64,000 bases of DNA from CAVTJL01 sp963735065. GTDB lineage: Bacteria > Pseudomonadota > Alphaproteobacteria > Geminicoccales > Geminicoccaceae. The DNA is taken from the NCBI GenBank assembly GCA_963735065.1, contig CAVTJL010000001.1, positions 1,054,001 through 1,118,000 of the forward strand, written 5' to 3'. Below the pieces are notes generated by a model, which did no database searches, was not told the origin of the DNA, and saw nothing but the letters and a program-made list of their open reading frames with translations. Below are positions 52,589 to 61,711 of this stretch, piece by piece. Position numbers and translations under genes: made by a program. The number at the start of each line of letters is the position of its first letter. The first letter of the stretch is position 1.

Positions 52589-53760
52589 TGCGCGTCGCCT
52601 TCTATGCGCCCCTCAAGCAGCTCGACCATCCGGCACCTTCCGGGGATCGACGGATGGCACGGGCGCTCCATGGGCTTCTTGCCTCAGCGGGCCATGAGAC
52701 AGAGATCGCCTGTCGCCTCAGGAGCTATGACCGCAACGGCGACGGCGAGCGACAAGAGCGCCTGACAGCCCTCGGCGCGGGGCTCGCCGGACGCCTTGCA
52801 GCACGTCTCGAGGCCCGTCCTCCCGATCGTCGTCCGGACGCCTGGCTCACCTATCACGTCTACCACAAGGCCCCCGACCATCTGGGTCCCTACGTCACCC
52901 GCGCGCTGGGCATACCCTATCTGGTGGCCGAGGCGTCGCTGGCGGCCAAGCAGGCGAACGGGCCGTGGGCGACGGGCTATGCGGCGTCGCTCCAGAGCTT
53001 TGCCTCCGCCGATGTGGTCCTCGCAATGACCGAGAACGATCGCCGGGGCCTGGCAGCGATCGTGCGGCCGCCGGCCCAGCTCGTGCTCTTTCCGCCCTTC
53101 CTCGACACCCTGCCTTTCGAGCGCGCCTGCGAGGACCGTGCGCGTCACCGAGCGGCGCTCGCCGCGCGGCTCGGCCTCGATGCGCGGCAGCCCTGGCTGC
53201 TCACGATCGCCATGATGCGCGACGACGTGAAGCGAAGATCCTACGGTGTCCTCGCGGAGGCGCTGGCTTTGCTCGGCGGGCTCGAGTGGCAGCTCGTCGT
53301 CGTAGGCGACGGCCCGGCCCGCGACGCCGTTGTCGGCGAGCTGACCCGGGTGGCGGCAGGCCGGCTCCATGCGATCGGCGCGGTGCCGCCCGAGGCGCTG
53401 CCGGAGATCTGTGTCTCGGCAGACCTCTTCGTCTGGCCCGCGCTCAGGGAGGCGTACGGCATGGCGATCCTCGAGGCGCAGGCGAGCGGCCTTCCGGTCG
53501 TGGTCGGCGCCGAGGGCGGCGTGCCCGAGATCGTACGCGACGGCATCACGGGTCTCCTGTGTCAGGGCGGCGATCCCGCGGATGTTGCGCGAAACGTGCG
53601 TACGCTCCTGGCCGACCCGACGCGGCGCCGAGCCATGGGGCAGGCGGCGCAGTGCCATGTGCGCCTCTGCCATGGCACGGCGGCAGCGTCGGATCGCCTG
53701 GACCAAGCGCTGGCGGCGGCACGATCCATCCGGGCAGGGCGCCCGGCGATGTCAGGGTGA
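52588..53760 (+). CDS. Glycosyltransferase family 4-like
   Basis: 390 residues, GT-B fold. VAFYAPLKQLDHPAPSGDRR is the start, PYLVAEASLAAKQANGPWA lies in the N-terminal domain, and the donor domain has LLTIAMMRDDVKRRSYGVL, VVVGDGPARDAVVGEL and EAYGMAILEAQASGLPVVV (the E-x7-E motif). The ATG overlaps the previous TGA (TGATG). It acts with the neighbouring transferases on one glycan. The GT4 assignment is firm; the sugar is not predictable. Confidence 0.88.
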   Translation: MRVAFYAPLKQLDHPAPSGDRRMARALHGLLASAGHETEIACRLRSYDRNGDGERQERLTALGAGLAGRLAARLEARPPDRRPDAWLTYHVYHKAPDHLGPYVTRALGIPYLVAEASLAAKQANGPWATGYAASLQSFASADVVLAMTENDRRGLAAIVRPPAQLVLFPPFLDTLPFERACEDRARHRAALAARLGLDARQPWLLTIAMMRDDVKRRSYGVLAEALALLGGLEWQLVVVGDGPARDAVVGELTRVAAGRLHAIGAVPPEALPEICVSADLFVWPALREAYGMAILEAQASGLPVVVGAEGGVPEIVRDGITGLLCQGGDPADVARNVRTLLADPTRRRAMGQAAQCHVRLCHGTAAASDRLDQALAAARSIRAGRPAMSG

Positions 53761-54353
53761 TCGCCTTGCGGCTGTTGATGCTCCGCCATGGTCCGACGAG
53801 CTGGAACCTCGAAGGTCGGATCCAGGGTCGCAGCGACGTTCCGCTCTGTCCTGCCGGGCGTGACAGCGTGCGTCGGTGGCGCCTCCCGGATGGGTTCGCG
53901 GACGCGCCTGCGCTCGTCAGTCCCCTGCGGCGGGCCGTCGAGACCGCCGAGCTCCTGGGTCTCACTATAAAGGCGATCGAGCCCCGGCTGATCGAGATGG
54001 CGTGGGGCGACTGTGAGGGCAGGACGCTGGCCGCCCTTCGTCGCGCTGGCGGTCCCACCTTCGCCGCCGAGGAGGAGCGTGGTCTGGACTTCAGGCCGCC
54101 GGGCGGCGAGAGTCCGCGTATGGTTTGCGCACGATTGACTGATCTGCTGGGCGATCTCGCAAGCAGCGAGGGCTCCGAGCACGTGCTGGTCACGCACAAG
54201 GGGGTGCTGAGGGCAGCGATCGCTCTTGCCACTGGCTGGACCATGGTGGAACGGCCGCCAATCAGGCTGCGCGGGGCGACCGGCCTTCTGGCGCAGCTGA
54301 GCCCGGAGGGACGGTTGGTCGAGGCCGGAGTCGTCGGTCTCGAGGATGGCTGA
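53757..54353 (+). CDS. Histidine phosphatase family protein
   Basis: 198 residues of the phosphoglycerate-mutase-like phosphatase fold. Catalytic LLMLRHGPTSWNLEGRIQGR (RHG) is followed by SDVPLCPAG, the acid residue region VSPLRRAVETAELLG and MAWGDCEGRTLAAL, and the second histidine in VLVTHKGVLRAA. It removes a phosphate from a small molecule such as a sugar or glyceryl-glycan phosphate. The GTG start overlaps the preceding stop (GTGA) and its stop overlaps the next gene by 8 bases, so it must act in the same pathway. A glucosyl-3-phosphoglycerate-phosphatase-like step is conceivable. Confidence 0.88.
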   Translation: MIALRLLMLRHGPTSWNLEGRIQGRSDVPLCPAGRDSVRRWRLPDGFADAPALVSPLRRAVETAELLGLTIKAIEPRLIEMAWGDCEGRTLAALRRAGGPTFAAEEERGLDFRPPGGESPRMVCARLTDLLGDLASSEGSEHVLVTHKGVLRAAIALATGWTMVERPPIRLRGATGLLAQLSPEGRLVEAGVVGLEDG

Positions 54354-55503
54354 CGCCGGCGGTCAGCGGTGCCTTCTTTGGGTCCAGCACCTGCTCGGCA
54401 CGGGCCATCTAAGGCGCGCCCTTTCTGTTGCGGGTGCTCTCGGCCGGCGCGGCGTCGAGGTCGTCGTCGTCAGCGGGGGGCTGCCCGTCCCCTGGCCAAT
54501 GGCGCCCGGGGTGCGGCTCCTGCAGCTGCCGCCGATAAGCGCCTCCGATCCGAGCTTTCGAGGCGTGGTCGACGAGAACGGAGCGCCCGCCGCGTACGAG
54601 CTGTGGCAGGAGCGCCGTCGGCTGATTCTCGACGCGTTCGCTGCGTTTCGACCCACAATTCTACTGACGGAGATGTTTCCCTTCGGACGACGTCAGTTCG
54701 AGCGGGAGCTGCTGCCGCTGCTCGAGCTCGCGCGGTCGTGTGGCGTCCCGGTGGCGTCCTCGGTCCGAGACATCCTCGTGACCAAGAACGACCCGCAGAA
54801 GCTCCAGCACATGCGCGACCTCTGCAACGACTGGTATCAGCTCGTCCTCGTCCATGGTGACGAGGCGGTGCTTCCGTTCGCCGCGACCTTTCCGCTTGCT
54901 GGGGAGCTGACGCCAGAGTTGGTCCATACAGGTTATGTGGCCGAGGCGGGACGACCGCGATCGCCGCGACAGCGGCTTGGCGTGCTGGTCTCGGCCGGTG
55001 GCGGCGCTGTGGGCGCAACGCTGCTGCGGACGGCCCTGGCCGCCCGCCCGAGCTGCCGGCTGTGTGAGGCGCCCTGGCGCCTTGTTACCGGGTCCCGGCT
55101 GTCGGAGGCCGACGCGATCATGCTCGAGCACGACCTGCCATCTCACGTGACGATCGAGCGCTTTCGTGATGGCCTTCTCGACCTCGTCGCGACCGCCGCT
55201 GTCTCGATCTCCCAGGCGGGCTACAATACGACCGTCGAGGCCCTCCTCTGCGCCACGCCGATGGTCCTCGTGCCCTTCGCGGCAGCGGGCGAGGACGAGC
55301 AGACGGTGCGCGCCACATGGCTTGCCAAGCGCGGGCTCGCTGCCGTGGTTCCGGAGAGCGAGTTGGGGCCCGCTCGTCTTGCGGCCGCCATCGACGAGGC
55401 CCTCATTCTCGACATGTCGGTGGCCAGCTCGATCGGGATCGACGGCGCTGAGCGCTCCGCCGATCTCCTCGTGGGGCTCGGGCACAGGGGGGCGCATGAC
55501 TGA
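54346..55503 (+). CDS. GHLRR-type GT-B glycosyltransferase (paralogue of the first operon gene)
   Basis: 385 residues. WVQHLLGTGHLRRALSVAGA contains the same GHLRR loop as the gene at 50131, and the donor half has LVSAGGGAVGATLLRTAL and AVSISQAGYNTTVEALLCAT (the AGYNT nucleotide-sugar motif). The ATG lies 8 bases inside the phosphatase gene, and the end overlaps the deacetylase by 8 bases. The two GHLRR genes flank the two GT4 genes, suggesting duplication and division of labour. The similarity is by motif, not alignment. Confidence 0.86.
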   Translation: MADAGGQRCLLWVQHLLGTGHLRRALSVAGALGRRGVEVVVVSGGLPVPWPMAPGVRLLQLPPISASDPSFRGVVDENGAPAAYELWQERRRLILDAFAAFRPTILLTEMFPFGRRQFERELLPLLELARSCGVPVASSVRDILVTKNDPQKLQHMRDLCNDWYQLVLVHGDEAVLPFAATFPLAGELTPELVHTGYVAEAGRPRSPRQRLGVLVSAGGGAVGATLLRTALAARPSCRLCEAPWRLVTGSRLSEADAIMLEHDLPSHVTIERFRDGLLDLVATAAVSISQAGYNTTVEALLCATPMVLVPFAAAGEDEQTVRATWLAKRGLAAVVPESELGPARLAAAIDEALILDMSVASSIGIDGAERSADLLVGLGHRGAHD

Positions 55504-56233
55504 GGCGGGATCGCTCATCGATGCTCTCGACGAGGCATCGTCCCCGGTCCGGTTCTGGTGGCGTGACGACGATGCCGGCCGCCTCGAGCCGACGCTGGCT
55601 CCTTTGCTCGACCTGGCGGCGCGACATGCCGCACCACTGGCGCTCGCTGTGGTGCCAGCTTGGCTGGATCCTCCCTCCGCCGGAGCGATCACGGGCCAAG
55701 CATCGGTCGATGTCCTACAGCACGGCTGGGCGCACGAAAATCACGCGCAGGCGGGCAAGCGGAAGATCGAGCTCGGCGGCGCCGAGGACATGGATCGTCT
55801 GCTGCGCCACCTTGCCGCCGGTCGCGACCGGCTCGCTCGTGCATTCGGCGCACGCTTCTTGCCGGTCATGGTGCCGCCGTGGAACAGGATCGAGCGGCCG
55901 ATCGCCAAGCGGCTGCCGTCCCTCGGGTTCGAGGTGCTCTCCGCCTGGCACGATGCCGAATGGTGTGAGATGGAGGAGCTGCGCCGTCTCGATACTCATC
56001 TGGACATTGTCGACTGGCGGCAGACGCGCAGCGTGCGGCCGCTCGTCGCCCTCACGTCGAGCCTCGCCTCTCTCGTGCGCAGCCGCCCTTCCGGGCCGAT
56101 CGGAATCCTGAGCCATCATGTGGTGATGGACGCGCTGGGCTTCGCTACGCTCGATCGCCTGTTGACCGTCATCATGAAACACCCGAAAGCTCGCATGGTG
56201 CGGGCCGCCGATCTGGTCCGGGAGGGGGGATGA
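55496..56233 (+). CDS. Polysaccharide deacetylase-like protein
   Basis: 245 residues. FWWRDDDAGRLEPTLAPLLD has the metal Asp pair of NodB-type deacetylases, VDVLQHGWAHENHA gives the H-x3-4-H metal motif, and MVPPWNRIERPIAKRLPSLG matches the RxPxG/PPW loop. IGILSHHVVMDALGF holds the late histidine. It removes N- or O-acetyl groups from a glycan. It overlaps its neighbours on both sides: 8 bases with the transferase and 4 (ATGA) with the ABC ATPase gene. Confidence 0.85.
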   Translation: MTEAGSLIDALDEASSPVRFWWRDDDAGRLEPTLAPLLDLAARHAAPLALAVVPAWLDPPSAGAITGQASVDVLQHGWAHENHAQAGKRKIELGGAEDMDRLLRHLAAGRDRLARAFGARFLPVMVPPWNRIERPIAKRLPSLGFEVLSAWHDAEWCEMEELRRLDTHLDIVDWRQTRSVRPLVALTSSLASLVRSRPSGPIGILSHHVVMDALGFATLDRLLTVIMKHPKARMVRAADLVREGG

Positions 56234-58086
56234 CGGGACCGCTGCTGACGATCGAGGACCTGTGCGTGTCCTTCGCGGCCGACGAGGGTGAGGTGCAGGC
56301 CGTCAAGGGTGCCACGCTGGAGGTGCCGCGCGACCGGACCGTCGCCTTGGTTGGCGAGAGCGGCTCGGGCAAGACCGTCGTCTCGAAAGCCGTTCTCGGC
56401 ATCCTGCCGTCCAATGCGCGCGTGACGCGCGGGGCCATCCGCTTCGACGATCCTCAATCCAATCGGGGGCCGGTGGACCTCGCTGCGCTCAATGACGACG
56501 ACCCCCTGCGACGAAGCATCCGTGGTGACCGGATCTCGATCATCTTCCAGGAGCCGATGAGCTCGCTCTCGCCCCTTCATACGATCGGCGATCAGGTAGG
56601 CGAGGCGCTGGCAACGCATCGCCCGGCATCGGCCGCGGAGGTGCGTGAGCAGACGATCGACATGCTGGCCAAGGTCGGCTTTCCGGACCCGGCCCGCGCC
56701 TACGCCTCCTATACCTTCGAGCTCTCGGGCGGTCTGCGGCAGCGCGCGATGATCGCCATGGCTCTGATCTGCCATCCGGCGCTGTTGGTCGCGGACGAGC
56801 CGACGACGGCGCTCGACGTCACCATCCAGGCGCAAATCCTGAAGCTGATGAAGGATCTTCAGGAAGAGCTGGGCATGGCGATCCTCTTCATCACGCACGA
56901 TCTGGGCATCGTCGCCAACATCGCCAACTCCACCGTGGTCATGTACCGGGGCCGCGTCGTCGAGAGCGGGCCGTGCCGCGAGCTGCTGGCGCGGCCCGAG
57001 CATCCTTATCTCAAAGCCCTGATGCGAGCTGTCCCCAGGCTCCATACGCCCCCAGGCGAGCGACTGGTTGCCCTGCGAGAGGTATCGGCCGAGGCGAGCG
57101 CCGTGCTGAAGCTCGGCGAGCGAGCCGACAGGGTGGCTTCGAAGGGGCCGCTTCTTACGGTCGATGGGCTCCGCAAGGCCTTTCTTACCCGCCGCTCCGG
57201 CTGGTTCGGCGGAGAGGGACGGGAGATCATTGCGGTCGACGATGTGAGCTTCGAGATCGCCCGAGGCGAGAGCTTCGCCATCGTCGGAGAGAGCGGCTCG
57301 GGCAAGACGACCGTAAGCAAGATCATCATGCGGGCGGTCAACGTCGACACTGGTCGGGTCGTGTTCCATGACCGAGATGGTCCAATCGACGTGTTGCAGC
57401 TGGATGAGGCGGATCTGCCGAGCTTTCGCCGGAAGATCCAATATATCTTCCAGGATCCCTTCGGGTCGTTAAATCCACGGATGACGGTCCTCGACATCGT
57501 CGAGGAGCCCCTCGTGATTCACGGCATCGGGAGTAGCCGAGAGCGTGTCGAGCGCGTGAAGGCACTCATCAGCGCCGTCGGCTTGGACCCGCGCTACCTG
57601 CGACGCTACCCGCACAGCTTCTCCGGCGGCCAACGCCAGCGGATCGGCATCGCCCGCGCTCTGGCGCTCGAGCCGCAGCTCCTGATCTGTGACGAGCCGG
57701 TATCCGCCCTCGACGTCTCGGTGCAGGCCCAGATCTTGAACCTGCTCAAGGATCTCCAGGCCGAGCTCGGGTTGACCTATCTTTTCATCTCCCACAACCT
57801 CGCCGTCGTGAAATACATTGCCAACCGGATCGGTGTGATGTGCGCGGGACGGATGGTCGAGATCGCGCCAACGGAGCGGCTCTTCAGTCATCCGACGCAC
57901 CCCTACACGAAAGCGTTGCTCGCGGCGGTGCCGGAGCCGGATCCGGAAGCCTCGCTCGACCTCGCGGCGCTGCTCGCCAGCAAGGCCTCCGACCCCGCGG
58001 AATGGCCTGCTCCCTATGGTCTCAGCGAGGCTGGCGGTGTGCTTCGAGAGGTCGGGCCGCATCACTTGGTCAGGGTTCAGGCGTGA
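56230..58086 (+). CDS. Fused double ATPase of a peptide/nickel-type ABC importer
   Basis: 618 residues containing two full nucleotide-binding domains in one chain. Domain 1 (about 1-270) has GESGSGKTVVSKAVLG, LSGGLRQRAMIAMAL and LLVADEPTTALD. Domain 2 (about 310-600) has GESGSGKTTVSKIIMR, FSGGQRQRIGIARALA and LLICDEPVSALDV. Each is followed by the oligopeptide-type C-terminal tail (HPYLKALMRAVPRL; HPYTKALLAAVPEP). This is a DppD-DppF fusion as seen in YejF. The start overlaps the deacetylase stop as ATGA, and the binding-protein gene follows 8 bases later. No permease genes lie in the operon. Confidence 0.92.
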   Translation: MTGPLLTIEDLCVSFAADEGEVQAVKGATLEVPRDRTVALVGESGSGKTVVSKAVLGILPSNARVTRGAIRFDDPQSNRGPVDLAALNDDDPLRRSIRGDRISIIFQEPMSSLSPLHTIGDQVGEALATHRPASAAEVREQTIDMLAKVGFPDPARAYASYTFELSGGLRQRAMIAMALICHPALLVADEPTTALDVTIQAQILKLMKDLQEELGMAILFITHDLGIVANIANSTVVMYRGRVVESGPCRELLARPEHPYLKALMRAVPRLHTPPGERLVALREVSAEASAVLKLGERADRVASKGPLLTVDGLRKAFLTRRSGWFGGEGREIIAVDDVSFEIARGESFAIVGESGSGKTTVSKIIMRAVNVDTGRVVFHDRDGPIDVLQLDEADLPSFRRKIQYIFQDPFGSLNPRMTVLDIVEEPLVIHGIGSSRERVERVKALISAVGLDPRYLRRYPHSFSGGQRQRIGIARALALEPQLLICDEPVSALDVSVQAQILNLLKDLQAELGLTYLFISHNLAVVKYIANRIGVMCAGRMVEIAPTERLFSHPTHPYTKALLAAVPEPDPEASLDLAALLASKASDPAEWPAPYGLSEAGGVLREVGPHHLVRVQA

Positions 58087-58094
58087 GAACGAGA

Positions 58095-59924
58095 ATGAAG
58101 AGACGGGAACTCATCGCATCATCCGTGGGGCTTCTCGCCCTCGGAATCACTCCAGTGCGCGCCGCCCCCCCGGAGGAGCCGCTGGTCCTCTCCGACATAC
58201 CAAAGATCGGCAAGCCGGGCGGCACGCTTCGAATGCTGGTGCAGCGTGCCAAAGATACCCGCCTCTTCTTCGTTTATGGGCATGCGCGCCTGGTCAACTA
58301 CAAACCCAACCTCGAGTTGTTCGCCGATATATTGGCATCCTACGATGTAGCGAATGGGCGTTCTTTTACCTTTCGGCTACGGCGAGGGCATTGCTGGTCA
58401 GACGGGCACCCGTTCACGACCGAGGATCTCCGCTTCTATTGGGAGGATGTCGCTCTCAATCGGAAGCTCAGGCCGACCGGTCCACCTATAGCGATGCTGG
58501 TGGAGGGAGAGGCGCCCAAGGTCGAGATCGTGGACGAGCGGACCATCCGCTACAGCTGGTCCCGGCCGAACCCCAACTTCATTCCGATGATCGCGGCCGC
58601 ATCGCCCGAGTTCATCTACATGCCGGCCCACTACCTCAAGCAGTTCCACGTGCGGTACGCCGATCCGGCGAAGCTGGAGGCGATGGTACAGGCGACCACG
58701 TCACGCGACTGGGCGCAGCTCTTCGGCCGCCGCGAGCGGATGGACAAGTTCGACAATCCCGACCTGCCGACGCTGCAGCCGTGGATGTTGACGACCCCAC
58801 CACCGGCGGACCGGTACATCGCCGTCCGGAACCCGCACTTCCATCGCGTCGACCCGAATGGGCAGCAGCTGCCGTACTTCGACCGCTTCACCCTCGAGGT
58901 GGTCGAGAGCAAGCTCATTCCCATCAAGACGGGCGCGGGCCAGACGGATCTTCAGTTCCGCGGCCTTGCCTTCAAGGACTATACGTTCCTCAAGGAAAGC
59001 GAGAAGCGGAGCGGCCTGACGACGCTTCTCTGGCGTGAGGCCCGCAGCGCGCATCTGGCGCTCTATCCCAATCTCAACGCGGCCGATCCCGTTTGGCAAA
59101 AGCTCTTCCGTGACAGGCGGTTTCGCTTGGCCCTCTCGCACGGGCTCGATCGGGACTCGATCAACCAGTACCTCTATTTCGGCCTCGCGACCCCGGCCAA
59201 CAACACCCTTCTCCAGGACAGTCCCTTCTACACCAAGGCGATAGGTGAGGCGGGCCTGGGCTACGATGTGAAGAAGGCGAACGGCCTTCTCGACGAGGTC
59301 GGGCTCAGCGCGCCGGATTCGAACGGCGTGCGCAAGCTCGAGGACGGGCGGCCCATGGAGCTCATCGTCGAGACAGCCGGGGAGGACAGCGAGCAGTCGG
59401 ATGTCCTGGAGCTGGTTCGCGACAGCTGGCGCAAGATCGGCTTCGTCATCCACACCAAGCCGTCGGATCGGGAGGTTCTGCGAAATCGGATCTTCTCGGG
59501 CGAGGCGTTGATGACGATCTGGTACGGGATCGAGAACGGCGTTCCCACAGCCGACTGGAGCCCGGGCGCTTTCGCCCCCACGAGCCAGGCGGATCAGCCG
59601 CAATGGCCCAAATGGGGCCAATACTACGAGACGAAGGGGCAGGCGGGCGAGCCGCCTGCCGACCCCGCCGCCAAGCAGCTGCTCGAGCTGTTCCAACAGT
59701 GGAACGTCTCTGAGACCACGGAGCAGCGGCGGGACATCTGGAAGAAGATGCTCGATATCTATGCGCCGGAATGCTTCACGATCGGCACGGTGGCCAATGT
59801 CAAGCAGCCGATCGCCATGCGCCGAAACATGGTCAACGTGCCGGAAGAAGGCCTCTACAACTGGGATCCCCACGCCCAGATCGGCATCTATCGGCCCGAT
59901 ACCTTCTGGTACACGAGCAGCTAG
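58095..59924 (+). CDS. Peptide/oligosaccharide ABC substrate-binding protein
   Basis: 609 residues, family 5 solute-binding protein. The N-terminal MKRRELIASSVGLLALGITP with VRA-AP cleavage suggests a Tat or Sec signal. Family-5 segments are FTFRLRRGHCWSDGHPFTTE, NRKLRPTGPPIAML, RFRLALSHGLDRDSINQYLY and PSDREVLRNRIFSGEALM, and the ending KNMLD-like IWKKMLDIYAPECF. The size is usual for ligands such as peptides or glycopeptides. It follows the fused ATPase and ends the operon; the next genes are on the other strand, and no permeases are visible. Confidence 0.88.
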   Translation: MKRRELIASSVGLLALGITPVRAAPPEEPLVLSDIPKIGKPGGTLRMLVQRAKDTRLFFVYGHARLVNYKPNLELFADILASYDVANGRSFTFRLRRGHCWSDGHPFTTEDLRFYWEDVALNRKLRPTGPPIAMLVEGEAPKVEIVDERTIRYSWSRPNPNFIPMIAAASPEFIYMPAHYLKQFHVRYADPAKLEAMVQATTSRDWAQLFGRRERMDKFDNPDLPTLQPWMLTTPPPADRYIAVRNPHFHRVDPNGQQLPYFDRFTLEVVESKLIPIKTGAGQTDLQFRGLAFKDYTFLKESEKRSGLTTLLWREARSAHLALYPNLNAADPVWQKLFRDRRFRLALSHGLDRDSINQYLYFGLATPANNTLLQDSPFYTKAIGEAGLGYDVKKANGLLDEVGLSAPDSNGVRKLEDGRPMELIVETAGEDSEQSDVLELVRDSWRKIGFVIHTKPSDREVLRNRIFSGEALMTIWYGIENGVPTADWSPGAFAPTSQADQPQWPKWGQYYETKGQAGEPPADPAAKQLLELFQQWNVSETTEQRRDIWKKMLDIYAPECFTIGTVANVKQPIAMRRNMVNVPEEGLYNWDPHAQIGIYRPDTFWYTSS

Positions 59925-59937
59925 AGCCCCTCTGCCG

Positions 59938-60861
59938 TCAGCTTGCGACCTTGCGCAGCCATAGGCTCGTCTCGAATGCGCCCGCGACCAATGGCAGGCT
60001 CGCGATCACCGATGCGCCGAGCGGTCCAGCCATGCGGGTCACGACATAGTGGCTGGCGAAGAGCGGCTCGACGCTTTCTCCTTGCAGGAGAGCAGCAATG
60101 AGGAGTTGCTCGCTGTAGCCGCGCCACCTCCAGCTTGCCGGATAGGGATCGGGTAGAAAGACGTCGTGGACGTGGACGACAACGCCTTTCGCAAGGTACG
60201 GGAGCCGGTGGTTCAGCAGATGGTCAACATCGGTCCCCGGCATCGCTACATGGCCCGAATCGATAAAGAGGATATCGCCCTCGGCCAGCGCCGAAAACGG
60301 CTCGTCACCCGCATCCTGCACCAGCGTTGGCAGGTGTCGCACGGCCAGCCCGGCGAGGGCTGCGCGGGGTGACGGATCGATGCAGGTGACCTCAGCATCG
60401 ATGCCACCGTCGCGGAGCGCCCTAGTCATGAAGCGGGTCGAGTGCCCCGAGCCCACCTCGACGATGCGGCGAGGCCGAAGGCGGCGGACCATGGCGTACG
60501 CGGCCGCAGCGTCAAGTCGTGGGAACCAGTCCTGATCGAACCGAGGCTCCGGCGCCGGGCCTTTCAAAGCGGCCAGGGCATCGGCATGTCGGTCGATCTC
60601 TCCAAGCAGGCTCGAAAAGGACGGTTCCGCCGCCCGCAGCTGCTCCTCGATGAAGGGGTAGCTGATCGGGTGACATGCTGCGGCATGGCGAAAGGGGATG
60701 AAGAATCCACCCTGCGCGAGGCCCGTCAGGGTGCCCAGCCTCAGCCACAGGCTTCGCCAGCGCGGGTGGGTCACGAGCACGGCCCGGAGGCTCGAGGAGC
60801 GCTCAAGGCTCCAGAACCAGGCCCTCGCGTCCGACCAGGGATCCAGGGCGGGCGTCGGCAA
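59938..60861 (-). CDS. Class I SAM-dependent methyltransferase
   Basis: 307 residues by the TTG start. An N-terminal helical region of about 120 residues is followed by the methyltransferase core: RIVEVGSGHSTRFMTRAL (motif I), VTCIDPSPRAALAGLAVRHL, GDILFIDSGHVAMPGTDVDH and VVVHVHDVFLPDPYPASW. It resembles the Methyltransf_24 group often seen near glycan genes. The TTG start would overlap the upstream hydrolase by 59 bases; starting at a GTG near 60780 would avoid that. The core is certain, the start is not. It is convergent with the binding-protein gene. Confidence 0.8.
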   Translation of the reverse strand: MPTPALDPWSDARAWFWSLERSSSLRAVLVTHPRWRSLWLRLGTLTGLAQGGFFIPFRHAAACHPISYPFIEEQLRAAEPSFSSLLGEIDRHADALAALKGPAPEPRFDQDWFPRLDAAAAYAMVRRLRPRRIVEVGSGHSTRFMTRALRDGGIDAEVTCIDPSPRAALAGLAVRHLPTLVQDAGDEPFSALAEGDILFIDSGHVAMPGTDVDHLLNHRLPYLAKGVVVHVHDVFLPDPYPASWRWRGYSEQLLIAALLQGESVEPLFASHYVVTRMAGPLGASVIASLPLVAGAFETSLWLRKVAS

Positions 60862-61642
60862 GCGCCACGGCGATCCTGTCGAGCTCGACGTCGTCGTGCT
60901 CTGGCAGATGATGGAAGGTGACGAGCCGGCCGGCGCCCGCCTCCTCGCAGAGCCGGACGCCTTCCTGCCATGTCGAGTGACCCCAGCCCTTGAACTGCGG
61001 ATACTCCTCGTCCGTGAAGGTGGCGTCGTAGATGACGATCTCGCTGCCGGCGATCAACTCGAGGATGCGAGAATCCCGGCCCTCGGCAGGATGCTCGGTG
61101 TCGGTGACATAACAGATCGAGCGGCCATCGAACTCGATCCGGTATGCCGTGGCGCCGCCGGGATGATTGAGGGCAGCGGTCCGCACGGCGACGTCATCGT
61201 ATGGATGGAGGGTCACGCCGGCGTCGAAGTCGTGGAACGCCATGTGTGCGTGCATAATGCCGAGGGACACGGGGAAGAACGGCGAATCCATCAGGCTGCA
61301 GAGCACGCTCTCGAGGTTGCGGTTCTGGCGTCGCAGATGCCCGTTCCACAGCTCGAAGCAATTGCCCTGCCGGTAGGCCGGGCGGAAGAACGGCAGGCCG
61401 GTGATATGGTCGACGTGGGTGTGCGAGAGCAGGATGTGCGCCGCGATCGGCTGGTCATCTTCCAGCATCGTGTTGCCAAGCGTGCGCAGCCCGGTGCCGG
61501 CATCGAGAATGATTCGGCGGCCGGCGCAGAGAACCTCCACGCAGGCGGTATTGCCGCCGTAGCGCACCGTCTTGCGCCCCGGGCAGGGTATCGTGCCGCG
61601 AACACCCCAGAACCGGGCGGAGAATTCGCGCTTCGCCGCCAT
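60803..61642 (-). CDS. Metallo-beta-lactamase-fold hydrolase
   Basis: 279 residues. ARFWGVRGTIPCPGRKTVRY at the start and ILLSHTHVDHITGLPFFRPA (HxHxDH), FHDFDAGV, YVTDTEHPAEG and a late GHSTWQEGVRLCEEAGAGRL describe the MBL-fold enzymes of the RNase Z/cAMP-phosphodiesterase-like branch. The two-zinc site is complete; the substrate, such as a cyclic nucleotide or phosphonate ester, is not predictable. The ATG at 61642 is preceded by AGAAGGGG. It is followed immediately by the methyltransferase gene, with possible overlap. Confidence 0.86.
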   Translation of the reverse strand: MAAKREFSARFWGVRGTIPCPGRKTVRYGGNTACVEVLCAGRRIILDAGTGLRTLGNTMLEDDQPIAAHILLSHTHVDHITGLPFFRPAYRQGNCFELWNGHLRRQNRNLESVLCSLMDSPFFPVSLGIMHAHMAFHDFDAGVTLHPYDDVAVRTAALNHPGGATAYRIEFDGRSICYVTDTEHPAEGRDSRILELIAGSEIVIYDATFTDEEYPQFKGWGHSTWQEGVRLCEEAGAGRLVTFHHLPEHDDVELDRIAVALADARPGSLVGREGLVLEP

Positions 61643-61711
61643 GCCCCTTCTCGTCGGGTCCTTCACAGCGAGAGAAGCAGGAATGGAAGGTCCCGGCAAC
61701 CTCATGCGCGC

